Shown: positions 1 through 13,215 of the stretch, one piece after another
Layout of the letters: each line of letters opens with the position of its first letter
Numbering within the stretch: position 1 is the stretch's first letter
Origin: Nectonema munidae
Lineage: Eukaryota > Nematomorpha > Nectonematoida > Nectonematidae
Direction: 5' to 3'
Assembly (NCBI GenBank): GCA_030549495.1
Contig: JAUIRK010000894.1
Coordinates: forward strand, 620,001 to 684,000
DNA length: 64,000 bases
Notes under the pieces: generated by a model
Told to the model about the DNA's origin: nothing
What the model saw: only the letters and a program-made list of their open reading frames with translations
Databases searched by the model: none
Program-made: the position numbers and the translations under genes

Positions 1-3000
1 CTTCTTGAAAAGAACTGAAGAACGTAAGTATCAAAAGTTTTTTTAATTTACCTATACCATATATATATCATATATGCATAAGATATATTTAGAACCAAAT
101 TTAAACCAAAGCTAATTCAAATTATTATAAAAAATTCTATATTTATTTATACAATATAAAATAATAATCTATTTGTAATAATAATAAAATAAATTAAAAT
201 TGAATTATTTTAAAAAATGAATAAAATTTGTAATATGATAAAATGTATAATTCATAATTTTCCATATTTAATAAATAAATAGATAAATGTTTCAAGAAAG
301 GAAAAGATTATTGCCATTTTGAGTTAAAATTGACCGTGCTTTTTTTTCCTAATCAAGGAATCGAATTATGGTAAGGTATTTAACTCTGAATTTAAAGAGA
401 AAACTTGAAAAAAAGCAGAATTTTGTTGAGACTATTTAAAGGATTCAAATTACTGAATTCAGAATTAATAAGTATTGGTTTTTTTTATATATGCCGTACA
501 TGGAAATTTTCACTTCAAATATGATTGGTTAGATAATTAGTTATGAAAATCTTTAACCAATGAAATAATCAACTGATCTATTACTTATTCTTAACTCACT
601 GCTAGTGATTGTTGTAGTGATGAAAAATTAACATAACATTTAAAAAAATACTATTCGGATAAATAAAGTGTCAAAATTTTCAATAAAAAACAATGATTTT
701 GCATTCAAATTTTACTTAGGGAATTTTACCAAGAACGTCAAATGCTTAAGGGATCCTATTTATCTTTTTATCTTTCTTTATTCAGAGGTGGCGAGAGAAA
801 GAAAACCTAGAAGAAAAAAATTTTTTTGTAGTGATAAAGGAGGATTAGGATGAATTAAGTCTGTAATAAGGAGGCCGACATCTTGAATCTAAGCATTCAG
901 ATAGTATAAAGAAACCAAATAACACTTTCAATATATCATACAAATGTTAGCCAAATTTATTTGATATCTTTATACCTTGCGCTTAGCTTGCCACACACCT
1001 ATGTCTTAAATCCAAGATATATAAGCTATATATTTATATATTTAATTAAAGAAATTGGATTTATGGAAGTAACACAAAAGAGACATTATTCAGTATTGCC
1101 TTATACAATAATTACAAAGTGTTTATTTACGCTTGACCTTAGGAGAAGACGATAGATAGGCTCTTTCTTTGTCATAAAGGAAATCTTGTAAAGGAAATAG
1201 TGTAACTAAGTTTAACACATTATATTGTGTATACTACTACGTGTTTGATTCTTCTCAACAAAAATAGCTTAAAGTGATAAAGGACACTTCACTTGCCTAT
1301 CCTCGCATATTTAATTCGATCCAAGTGAGGTAAAATTACTTTTTCTGCGAGGCACAAGAAAGGAGGAATAATGATTGCACACAAGTGTGCGTGTTTAGCA
1401 TTGTGTTGGCGTGTTGAAGAGTTGTCTAGTAGACGCGCAACTCATCACAGCATCCTGCACTTTTTCTTTGTCGCGCACACCTATCATCTCTATCTACCTT
1501 TCCTATACGACGCATAACATCCTTTCAAGTTTGACCAATTTCCACACGGCATACATCCATCTCCTTTATTCCTATATAAAGTACTTCTTTATAGCAGTCT
1601 TTTTGCGTGTAATTAATTGTCGCAAAACGTGTGTCTATTTTTGTTTCCCCATCACTACGATATGAGTTTTATGCATTTTTGGCAAATCAATTATTATTAT
1701 TACCACCATGACTTATTATCGCGCTTTCACAAATTACGCGCACATAATCCACGAGAATATGGAATACATCAAGAAGTGTTTTGTGTAGCAGGTAATGTGA
1801 GTGACACTTAATCGTTCAATTAATTCGCTTTGTGTCATGTCACTTCTTGCCTCCATTTTTCTGCGGCTTTGTCACTCAAGCACACTTCTTGTCTACAAAC
1901 CGCCGCTTCTGTATTCTTTTCTGGAGTGCATTGTGTGTGGTTGTGATGTAATGCGGAGAAATCTCTTTGGCGTCGCCATAAGAACCGACTAGCAATCATA
2001 CTGGAGTAGGCTTGTTTATCGCACAATTTAATTCAACGATTATATACGTGCAAACACAGAATCTTATTATAATATCTTTTACCCTTCTCGCATATAACAG
2101 CACTTATGTCAAGAAAAAAGTGTATTAGTTTATGAATGAGTAACAGATATAGAAAAAAATTTATCGTTGAACGATTTTTCAACACCTTTTTATGATATAG
2201 GGCATATAATATCAACTTCTCCTTATAAATTGCTCATAAATAGTATAAAATCTTTATCTCTTAGTCTATGAGTACTTATATGTCTGTGTGTGTGTGTGCG
2301 CGCTAGTTTTAAAACACAAGTTCTGAATACCGGTATATTACCGGTTCTTATGTAAAATGACGGTACTAAGATTTCCTATTTCTATCTTTTAAAATGTTCA
2401 GATTGAAAAATTATACAGAAAATTGGTTTAATAAAAAAATAAAATTTTGCTTTAATTCAATTATATCAATGATTACTAGCTTTTAAAATTCTTGAAAAAA
2501 TTTCAATTAAAAAAAAATATTGTATAAGCAAAACAACTTGGAAAACTTTATTTTGCCTTTTTGATAATAAAGCCTACAAGTACTAAATCAGAAAGTTTTT
2601 CTACAATCGCCTCAATGTTTCTTTCAACAACAAAGAAGAACAAAGTTTTCTTGAGAAACTTTGAATGTTCTAATATTTTTAGAAAGTTATTTTATGAAAA
2701 AAAAGAAATGTAAATATGCTAAGAAAATGTAGGTAATAATTGTTCACTGTTCTATTACAATTTTTTTTAATTACTAAATATCCCCGTTTTGATTCAATTA
2801 TTTTGGAACCTGAGCCGGTTCTTGAAACTCGGGCTATAGCAGCGCAAATGAATTTCCCTAGAAAATTCTTAATGTGTATTATGTATATATGCTTGCTATG
2901 TACATTGTACATCCGTGCAAAGAAATTTTCTATATATTTCAATACATTTTTTGCTATCTACATTATACATATAAAATCAAAAAAGGATTAATTCATTTGC

Positions 3001-4552
3001 GTCGCTTGAGTGCAAACTCGGTACTCGTTTTAACTCTAGGGTGTGCGTGCATGTATAAATAAGTATTGTTTTTATCAGTGTGTGTTCTTATGCCTTAACA
3101 GAATATTTTTAAATAACCAAATTTTTTTTGAATTAAAAAAAAATCCATTTGCAAAACTGTCTGGATTTTAGGTTTATTATATTTTTTGTTCAACGATGTC
3201 TCATCCAAGCAAAGACTTACTTGATTGAACAGATAATCACGGTTAGGAATCAATCGAGGAGGATTGGATCCATACGCAACGCTTACATCCATCTGGTGAA
3301 CGAAAAATAAGATTTTATTGAGGTTCAAAAATTGTAAAATTAAAAAGTTCATCAATAAGCACAAAAATAGTTGATCTAATCGAATGTTGGAATCGTGATT
3401 CCACGCACATAATAACTTTTTACTCATCACCCTCTAGTGCTTGAAGCATACATTTATATATCGGTTAGAGACTTTTTGGCACGGGACTTCTGGTGTAGTC
3501 GTGTATAGGCCCGCCTTTTTGCCGTTATCCAATTTCGCGCGGTCGCTTTGGCCGTGTAACATTTTTTCGGTAAAATAATAATTAGGAAAACAATTTTTTT
3601 CACAAAACTATTTTTCCTTATTTAAATAAAACCCACCCAGCATCGTGGAGTATAAGCAAAACAAGGAAAACATATAATAACCAATCAAGTAGAAGGAATT
3701 TGAGATTTATATAAACATGAAAAAATCAAAATAAATTTGGAAAAATTTAAGTTAAAAATATTTTTTAAATTAATTTCAAAATTATGAGCGATAATGCGCA
3801 ATAATATTTTAGCTTAACACTTCCAGGAGCAGAATTTGTAAGACTAATCGTCTAATTTTAATTTTCAATGAAATTTTATGTGAAGCGTTATAACAGTATA
3901 ATTACCCTACAAATAAAATATAATATAAAGTGTCGTTTTTTTAAGAAGTATAAATGAAATATGGAAGTTTGGTATTTGTCTTTTCTATAGTAAAATAATA
4001 ATAATCAAAATACAAATTTTTTTTAATGATATTTTCAGCGCCAAAAAGTTTCGCGCCCAAAGGACGTTACAAAGCATCCGAAAGGCCTCGCCAAAACGTC
4101 CTTTTTCCCTTATACATACATGTATTAATTTTTTGTATAATTTTCAATAATTTAGTAATAGAAGAAATTATGAGCCCGGAATAATAATGGATTGTGGTAA
4201 TTTTCCCCGGTTGTTTGTTAACTATTTGAAGCATGATGGAACTCAAAACTGAGAAAGAATATTTACATTAACTAGGTAAGTTAAAGGATGCCTTACTAAA
4301 TTTAATTAATGAGTATATATTATTGAAATATGTTAGTGGAATAAAAGAATCGAGGACTTGAAAATCACTTATTCCTTAATTCAAACTTTTTATATTTTAT
4401 TTGAAATTTTGAATTTTTATTTTTCTATAATTTGTAACAATACAAGGAACAAAGTCTCAAAATTTTTGAAGAATCTAGATGTCCCATTTCATTTGCGATT
4501 CTAATTATCTAAAAGGAACTGGAACCAATCGTATAGGATTTCTAAAATGTTA

Positions 4553-4665
4553 AAAGGTACCGTGGGTGTGTTTTCATTGACAAAGCACTGATGTACCTTT
4601 TATGTCAAACTGAACAAATTGGTATCAATGAGGAATCGAATCTTAGAGAATCTCGAGAGATTCTT
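4553..4665 (-). mobile_element. SINE-like remnant (GGTACC-tailed family)
   Basis: Read on the - strand it has a polymerase III B-box-like AGATTCGATTCCT (4631-4643) and ends in CACCCACGGTACCTTTT, the same 3' end as the copy near 14.2 kb. The A box is not clear. No target duplication was identified. Confidence 0.45.
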
Positions 4666-7600
4666 TCAAAAAAATATCTTAATAGCAAGCAGTTTCTTCA
4701 TTTTCCCATAGTCCATATCAGGGGTGGACACACCTTATGTAATTGAGAGCCTTATTCAGATTTAATATACCATTTTATTTTTTATTTTTTTTTTCCAATT
4801 TTATTTTGCCTTAACTAAATAATCTCATGTTTTTTTTAAATTAAAAAGATATAATACAAAATAAAAGTGGAAAAAAATTGTAATAAAATGTAAATAAAAA
4901 ATAAATAAAAAAATTATTGAAGAAATATTAAAAATTTGTAAAAATTTAATTTGAAAAAAAATTAATATGGAGATAATGTTAAAAAATCAAGAGATTTTAA
5001 ATAAATATAAAATATGTCAATACAATATAAATACGGTAAAATCATAATTTATAACAAGATATACAATAATAAAAAAATAGAATTGTAAAAAGACAAAATT
5101 AATTTGAAAAAAGAAAAAATCGGATTGCAAGAAGAGAAAAAAATGGAAAAAGAATAATAAAAATACTTACAATTTCTATGTAATCATCATGACAAAAAAA
5201 TATATCATCAAAAATGAACTTTGAAGGATATCGAAAAAAATATTGACATTTATATTATTTTTTGATTGAAAAAATATTGATAAAAAAAGAGCTAAATTGA
5301 ATATTGCTAAGAACCCAGTATGGCTGGCTTTAAGAGCCGTATTTTTCACCGCTGGTCTCATTACTTTATTATATATAGATATAAATTTTTTTTTAAAAAA
5401 CAGAAATTTTTTTATTGGAAAGAAGATATACATTTGTATATCAGCAAAAATATTTTTCAAAAATTTTTTTTTAATTATAGCAAATACACAAAAGTGCAGC
5501 AAATATGAAGAACGAAACTTCATGTTCAAATGATGTATAAAATAGAATATATATAGGGGGATTTTATTCGAGATGGGGGGGGGGGGGGCTTTTGTCAGGG
5601 GGATTTTGTTTCAAGGGCTTTTGTCCGGGCCCCGTTTGCATGATTGCCTGGTTTCTCTTAGATAGAAAAAGGTAAAAAGTCATTATTAATAGACGCCTGA
5701 TATACTCTTTTAGGCAACTATTTTACCCAATACTAAACAATTTTTTACCTCCAAAGGATAATTTTTTCCCCCATTTGAGAATGCCTGATTCAGAGTGTAG
5801 AGGAAGACAGATGAACTTGAATTTTCCATGGGATTCAATAGGGATTAGTAATAATGATCCCTGGCTTTGCGCAAACTAAAATGGATTAAAAATAAAGAAA
5901 AGGTTTTGTGTATGTTAATCAAAATTCCATATAATTCCGTATGTGGCACAAATTAAATTTAACTAATAAACGTATATACTAGCATTTCCCACATATGTCT
6001 TTTATATACAAAATGAGTATTAAAAACTAAGAAAATAGTTTTAAAAGACTTTTTATCGCCATACTGACACAATTCCAATAACACAGGAAACTCTGTGAAT
6101 TCACTGAATTTCAGAACCCATTCAGGACCTTATTGTCTGAAAGGTGTGAAAAAACGGAAAATTGACCCATTTTAATGAATAATTAGTAAAAAATTTGGGT
6201 ATATGTAATTTATATTATTAAAATTTTCTTTTATTTCTCAATATATTTTTACGTATGACAAAATTGATCATTTTATCTTAGCAAAAACAATTCATAATTT
6301 GATTAATTGATCGATTTGATGATGGCTGAACAATTTGATTTCTTTTTACCATCATCATATTTCGTAACATGATGGGAGCTTTATTCTTCAAAACGGCACT
6401 ATTGTTCAAAAGCACTGAAGGAATTTTTCCTGCCATCATGAAACAAAGAAAGCGAAAAGTATGTACAAAGTTTTTCCCTTGTTTACAAATGATATAATAG
6501 TATTTTCTATTCATTCTAAAAACTTTCCCATGCCATACTTAAATCGCGCAAATTAAAAACCAATTTCGACTGATTGATTGAATCTCGAATCATTTCGAAT
6601 TAATCGAATTAAGCATTCATTTTCCTTTTAAGGATACATTTCAGTGTAGTGTTTCTGTTTTGCGAAAGACACACATTTGTGTGTATATGAAAGGATTTCT
6701 TGCCGTCTTTCTCTATCTAATGAGATTAATTCCATTTTCTCACTAACAACGACACTAACGCCATCTTAACTTTCATTAACGCTTGTAAGTCATTGCTTAA
6801 ATGTAATAATCGACTTCAAATTGCCAGAACACACTCTGTATTGTAATATACAGGGTATGGAGCATTTTAAGAATGCATTCTTTCTATGATGATGATAAAC
6901 AAACGGATACACACACTCCAACATATTTATTTTAAGTCAATTAGCTCTTTCTTTTCAGAAGCTGCTTCCTAATGACGACGATACACGAAAATGGTGATGC
7001 ACTTCTTGAATGGAGACAGCGAGACCGGACAAGAGATTTGGCCTATATCTTCTTACGCATAATTCTTTTATTATACCTTTGAGTACCACCTATACAATAA
7101 GCACCACGCTTATTATTATATTAGTTATCTAATTCTTTTTTGATGCATCATGGATAGCAATCAATCATATAAGGGATTTATTTTACTCAGATAGAAATTT
7201 TTTACTTGAATTTAAATCGAACTCCAAGATATGATTGATGTTGTCAATCTCGTCCTCAAAGTTGTCTTGTGTATGAAAACAGCTTTTATTTTTTAATAAA
7301 CCCGATATATTTAAATCAAAAATAAACTGATTGTATAAACGATCTATTATAATATAAATCATATTGAACAATCAATAAACTGTGCATTATAATTTTACTT
7401 GCAAAAGATAACTCAAGATATTGTAACTTATTTTAAAATCTTTGAGCATTAGGGAGCATAATAAATCAAAAATTTTAAATTTTGAAGAAAAAAAATTGAT
7501 TTTGAGGGATTTTTATACTAAATTAATTTTTTCGTCATTTCAATCACTTTTTCCAAAATTTTTTAAATTCAATTTTAAAGCCTTTGAGAGAATAAATAAG

Positions 7601-7798
7601 TATTAATTATATCAAAAAATTTCTAAAAGGAAATATTTGGGTAGATCAACTAATCCTATTCTTACTATAAATTGGCTTACAAAGTTTTGAAAGCTTAAAT
7701 TAATTATTATCAAAAAACGAATATTCACTTATAAACACATTGAATTTTTTTGCAAAATGATATTAAAAAAATTGAAAGAAATAGTTTTCTTATCTTTC

Positions 7799-7829
<31 letters not shown>
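7799..7829. repeat. TTA microsatellite
   Basis: About ten perfect TTA units. Confidence 0.9.
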
Positions 7830-8116
7830 TATTTGTTCAAAAAAACAATATTTAAATTTTTATTAAGAGAAAATACATTATATATTTGTTAATTTGTTAC
7901 AAAAGATAATTAATTCGAAAATTATCGTATTGATATGATCATATATAAGAAAAATACCGCGAAGAAAGGAAGAAACATAATCAAAAACAAAAATGTATAA
8001 ATATTTATAGTCGTTTTTCAAAGTTCCTTTGTTTTGAAAAGACATATTAAAATTTTTAAAGGAGAAATTATCTTTTATACACGGTATCACACTTTGCACG
8101 CATAAATTTAACCTAA

Positions 8117-8220
8117 TATATGCAAATGTTTGAAAATGATTGAATTTTAGTCAATCAAATAAACGATTTATTCGAATTTCATTGAAATAATCAAAATTTA
8201 TTCAAGAAATTATTAAAATA
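8117..8220. repeat. Left copy of a 104-bp repeat flanking the Tigger
   Basis: Begins TATATGCAAATG and ends ATTATTAAAATA, directly at the transposon end. The right copy is at 10648-10753. It contains a near-palindrome TGATTGAA-N5-GTCAATCA. Related sequence recurs near 12990 and 49390. Confidence 0.8.
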
Positions 8221-10647
8221 CAGTGAAAACTGTCTAAACTGAATACTTGTTAAACCGGAATTTTGTATATATCGGAAGAAAATGTAAGTTCTATGTCTAT
8301 ATTTTCCATATATGAACACCCTTGTTAAACCGAATTCTCTCTATTGTGAAAACCGAACTTAAAATTGTAAAAAAAAACACAAATTTTATTTTTTTATAAA
8401 CCGAAATTTACAACAAAATGTGATAAAGTTTTTTTCATCATAAACTTCCCTCACTTATCAACACATTTGATTCGTGAAAAATAAACATTTGAATATGAGT
8501 GGAAGACATGATCTCACAGAGCGTATATTATATTTTCGCTCATTTCACATATGCGTCTGATGTGATATTGATGTAGGGACAGAAAAATAGCGAGAATTGT
8601 GAGGAAGTTACAAGTGAGTGTAGGATAAAATGAAATATGTTTTTCATCTTTTGATCTGTCAACAATGATGAACAGTATTTATTCTTCAGTTCGTTTCTAA
8701 TTTTTTTTGATCGATTGTTTCACCTAGCGGAGAGGCTAATTGCATCACGTTTTTATTTCATTTGTCTAACTTTTCATTTCTTTCTCAATTTTGTGAATCA
8801 TAATGTCTTCATTCACCCGTAAAAGAGTAAGGGGCGAATTAGATTTGCAAACGAAAGTTCGATTAATCAAGGAATCACGAAACTCGCCTAAACCGACTCA
8901 AAAGGAAATTAGCCAAAAGTACGGCATTGGTATTACTACATAGTATCCTTCTATAATGAAAAAAGCAGATTTATATCTTAACAATTTTGAGAAAAACGCT
9001 GACGCAAAAAAGAAAAGACTTGAAAAAAGTTGTAGATTCGACAAACTCAATCAAATGATGTATGAGGGGTTTGTACAAGCGCGAAACAAAAATTTTCCTA
9101 TATCTGGTCCAATTATACAAGCCAAAGCAGTCGAGTACAGCAAGCTTTTAAGCAAGGAGTATTCAACTTTCAAGGCTTCAGTTGGATGTCTTTGTTCTTG
9201 GAAGTCTCGTTATTCCATACAATCATACTCTCTGTCAGGAGAGAAAGCTGCTGTAGATGAAAAAACGGTAGAAGACTGGATCCAAAGAATTCCTGCTTTT
9301 CTTCAAGGATATGAGCTAAAAATGTGTTCAACTGCGGCGAAAGGGGTCTCTTTTATCTTACCTTGCCAAACAAAACGCTCACAACCAAGTTAAGCAGTAT
9401 AGTGGCACAAAGAATCTCAAAGAACGATTGACAGTTTTACTCGGGTGCAGTGCTACTGGTGAAAAATTAACGCCAGTAGTTATAGGAAAGTCAAAAAAGC
9501 CAAGATGTATGAACGGTGTAAAAAGTGATCAGCTACCAGTCGCATATACCTATAATAAAAAATCTCGGATGACCTCTCAAATATTTACTGCTTGGTTGAT
9601 TGAGCTCAATTAAAAGAAATGAAACGCGAGAAGAGAAAGATTTTGATGTTTTTGGACAATACGACCTCTCACACACCTGTTACAACGGAGCTTTCTCATG
9701 TTTCCTTAAAATTTCTTCCAGCCAACACAACTTCGCTTATTGAACCACTTGACCAAAGGGGTGATTCGATCTTTTAAAGCTAAATATCGAAAGTTAATGT
9801 TTGTGCAACTGATAACAAAGATGAATACTGTAAACACTGCAGCCGACTTGTTAAAAGCTATTACAGTTCCAGATGCGCTCTATTGGATTTCAACCGCATG
9901 GAGAGACACTAGCCAAACTACTATATCTCAATGTTTCAAACGCTACGCGTTCCCAGTAGTCGATTCATCAGAAGAAGGAATAGATGTCGAAGAAGATCCT
10001 TCATTGAAACTTTGCTTGAATCAATTCGTAAAAGACCCCATCAATGAAGATGCTTACATAGAGATTGATGCATCTCAACCTACAGAAGATAGGGATAATT
10101 GGAAAACTTCCATCGTTCAAAATTTCACTCAAGTAAGCGACTCCGAAAGTGTGGAAAGTGGCGATGACTTGCGAGTCACAGAATTTGAACAAATTTCTCC
10201 AAAATTAACTCGCAAAAAAGTGATGAATATTTTGAAAGAACTTGATGACTTTGCTACTTCCGAAGAGCCAAGCATGTTGTTGCCACATATCCATCAATTG
10301 ATGAATATAAATAATTTATCCATAGCTAAAAACAAGTTCATTGCAACTCTTACAACATTACAATTTCAAAAAAATAAATTTCAGTTAAAATGAAATTTTT
10401 TTCTTATTTTTTTTATTTTGAGTTACAAGTTGTATGCTGAAAATGTGAGCAATACTTGGAAAGCATGAAAAAAGTTAATGGCAATTTTTTAATCCAATTT
10501 TTTCGTCTTTACAACATTTAGAATTATTAAGGTTTGATCAAATAATAGTCGTTTTATTAAAACACCATTATAATCAATCTTACAACAATATCCTTCATAT
10601 ACCGAACGTTTTTGTTGTCCCCATGAGAATTTGGTTAGGTTTCACTG
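8221..10647 (+). mobile_element. Tigger/pogo-type DNA transposon, inactive
   Basis: A 2.4-kb Tc1/mariner-superfamily element (pogo branch). The ends are CAGTGAAAACTG and, inverted, CAGTGAAACCTAAC, each next to a TA (8219-8220, 10648-10649), the expected target duplication. It encodes a degraded transposase of CENP-B-like design: an N-terminal psq-type helix-turn-helix, a CENP-B second helix-turn-helix, then a DDE nuclease. It is flanked by a direct 104-bp repeat, which the element separates exactly. Confidence 0.88.
8803..10393 (+). pseudogene. Tigger/pogo transposase pseudogene
   Basis: Starts at ATG 8803 (MSSFTRKRVRGELDLQTK, helix-turn-helix; KEISQKYGIG). A TAG at 8941 interrupts residue 47. 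The frame resumes at 8956-9393 with the second DNA-binding domain (QARNKNFPISGPIIQAKA, LCSWKSRYSI). The phase changes near 9330, where NCGERGLFY stands in place of the family NADETGLFY, so the first catalytic aspartate is gone. ILMFLDNTTSH and NTTSLIEPLDQ keep the other two acidic positions, but lie in different frames (9620-9780, then 9740-10393) because of an extra G. Two more stops lie near 9430 and 9613. The C-terminal 217-codon frame is acidic and intact to 10393. At least five lesions: long dead. Confidence 0.88.
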
Positions 10648-10753
10648 TATATGCAAATGTTTGAAAATGATTGAATTTTAGTCAATCAAATCTACGATTT
10701 TTTCGAATTTCATTGGAATAATCAAAAAATTTATTCAAGAAATTATTAAAATA
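10648..10753. repeat. Right copy of the 104-bp repeat flanking the Tigger
   Basis: Matches 8117-8220 with only a handful of differences and starts exactly at the TA of the transposon target duplication. Confidence 0.8.
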
Positions 10754-10755
10754 AT

Positions 10756-11795
10756 TGGCTCCATCATTCAGTATCCAATAAGATCAAAGAGTACATCCAC
10801 CCTCCCATAACAAGAATCTTTTAAAATATTTTATACAGATAAAAAGTTAATATATATAAGTTCAATATAACTATTTGAGATAATCAAAATTTGTCCCAAA
10901 AATAGAAAAGAGAATATGATTCACCCATAAACTCTACAAAAATATAAACAAAAAGAAATTATTTGCTTAAAAAAAGTTTTGAGAGACTTCAAAGACAACT
11001 TTATATAAAAAGAATACATATTGCGATAAAGATTGGAAGCTAGTGATTTAAAATATCAATTTCAAGTTATTGCTCAGGTTACTAAGACTTGTTGGTTCAC
11101 ATATTGAAAAAGCTTGTCCATCCCAAAGTACAATGTCCACTTAAATTGAGAAAAGCTGAATCACTTTACATGCAAATATAATCACTAATCAAACAACATT
11201 CATTATATTTAAAATATTTGTGAATGAAATAGAGTTATCGGAAATTCTGATTATAATCACAATCACGGAAATTGGGAAAAATTGAAATCAGAATAATAAT
11301 ATTCATTTTAAAAAACCTAAAACCACAATCAAAACCATGACTAGAGAACCACAAAAATCCTATTTTCTCAATAAATAATTTTAGCGCAGGAAGCTTTGCT
11401 ACATAAGAAGAAAAATCAGCGTTTTGTGAAAAACTATGAACTGAACTCCACAGGACCTTTCCTATCGAGCCAAAACAAATAATGGATAGATAAGGATCTT
11501 TTTATTACTAGTGCCAGATGCCATGTACAACTGCCCCTTATAGTGTTTGCCAATTATGACCAGAAACTATATATAGGCATATTTCAACGAATCATGTATC
11601 AGCACAAATGGTCCAGTAAGCTACTAGAAACGAAACTAATCCATCTTTCCACAGCTAGCTAAACTCGCCTGTAAATATCTACAAATATTTTGAGAATTAG
11701 AATCAAAATTAGAATTTTAGAAAATTCTCAGAAATAGAATCATAATCATTATTTAGAATCGGCCCAGACCTGAAAGTTAACTAAATCTTATTTTG

Positions 11796-11833
<38 letters not shown>

Positions 11834-12980
11834 CGAAGTTGAATTCAACGCGGAATTATCCTTTTTACCTTGAAAGATGGAGATGAGATGATTACAAGAT
11901 GAATTGTTATTGATTTTGGTAAGTAATTTTATTTTATATATAATCATCTTTTAAGTTCTTAAATTTATTTTATGTCACTAAAATAATTTCTCTATCTGTT
12001 ATTTGCTATGTAAGATATCGATTTTTTAATATTTGAAATTAGATACAAACTTCAAAGTGACCAAGAGTCTATTTTAGTAAAATAGAGAAGGCTACTTTCG
12101 GACTTCCATTTTCAAATGCAAGTGTTAAAATACGATGTCTTCACTCAATTTTGATTTATAGGCACTTATACACCAAAAAATACATTTTAGATTGCCTCAA
12201 TGCGTTCATGCTAGTTTCCAACGATTGTGGAAATATAATTGCAAAGGATTTAATGCCAAGTCTAAAGGCGTTCCCTTTGTCTTCAATAACCAATCAAATC
12301 CTTGAATTAAGCATCATTCAAAGAATATATATTTGATCCCAAGATAGTGCAAGATTACGGAGTATCATTTCATACCGACGAATAAAAATAGCTAAAATTA
12401 AAACAAATATTTATGAGCGTAATTTTGCGAAAAATACCGAGAAGGAATATATAGTATACCGAGAAAGGTAAAAATGTTAAACTCAACACAAAACCTGTTG
12501 AATACACATCATACAAAGGCATATATATAGAGTGCTCCTTGCGTTTGCATAATATAGGAAAGAGTGCAAAAGTTTACGTGTGCTGCACTTCTTTCCAAAT
12601 TGCATAAATAAAAAACGATAAATAAAATTAGTGAAAGAGATTATAATAATAAGCTTAAATTTAGTATACTCTACAATTCAAAGTTATTGATTAGATTAGA
12701 CGTGGCTGTGTTGTACCAGTAATCATCAATTAGCATGAAATATTCAAAATAATGTTTTTTTCCTTGTGAAGCATTATATATGGATATATATATATATATA
12801 TATATAGATATAATGAGTGTATATATAATGTGATGATAAGCATAACACATTTGAACATAGAAAACCTCATTTTATGGTGACAGACAAAAATTTTTTTATT
12901 GAATATAGACATATTCTCATTATAATAATCATATACTATAGCAGCTATACACCGTAACTCACGTTGTTCGTAAATATAAT
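10756..12980. other. Intergenic, no supported gene
   Basis: Nothing but short chance ORFs and an AAT microsatellite at 11796-11833, plus a TA repeat at 12786-12806. Confidence 0.6.
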
Positions 12981-12984
12981 ATAT

Positions 12985-13215
12985 GGGAATGATACAAAAT
13001 GATTGAATTTTAACCAATCACAGCAGAGATTTTTTCAAAGTTCAATTAAATAGTGAACATAATTGATTAAATTTTAGCGTAATTTGTTTGGTTAAAACTG
13101 AAAAATCATTCAAAAATATTTTATCTAATCAGATTAAAGGGTTTTCGTATTCCTCCTTCCTGTTAGAAAAAAGAGACCATAACTTTTCAAATATATATTA
13201 TATATGAATTGTTAA
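12985..13215 (+). repeat. Dispersed repeat, copy 1
   Basis: Shares about 180 bp with 49383-49565: AAAATGATTG at the start, an ACCAATCA/GCCAATCA block, AACATAATTG in the middle and CCATAACTTTTCAAA near the end. Its first ~80 bp also resemble the repeats that flank the Tigger. No coding capacity; possibly a MITE, class undetermined. Confidence 0.5.

Larger units (their letters stand above)
1..8116. other. Intergenic, no supported gene
   Basis: AT-rich sequence with only chance ORFs under 120 codons. It holds a TG-rich microsatellite (2281-2302), a run of 14 G (5575-5588) in an odd G-rich patch to about 5640, a SINE-like remnant (4553-4665) and a TTA microsatellite (7799-7829). I see no splice-flanked coding exon or RNA gene. 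Confidence 0.6.

Noticed and set aside
3095-3430. 111-codon ORF on the - strand
   Set aside because: Composition is that of AT-rich chance sequence, with no motif and no splice or promoter context.
4719-4740. CAGGGGTGGACACACC as a hAT end
   Set aside because: Short match, no partner end and no 8-bp duplication.
5176-5529. Overlapping ORFs of 60-117 codons on both strands
   Set aside because: Low-complexity F/I/K/N-rich translations of an AT-rich stretch.
5575-5588. G14 run as a regulatory or G-quadruplex site
   Set aside because: A single homopolymer in a low-complexity patch; could equally be a sequencing artefact.
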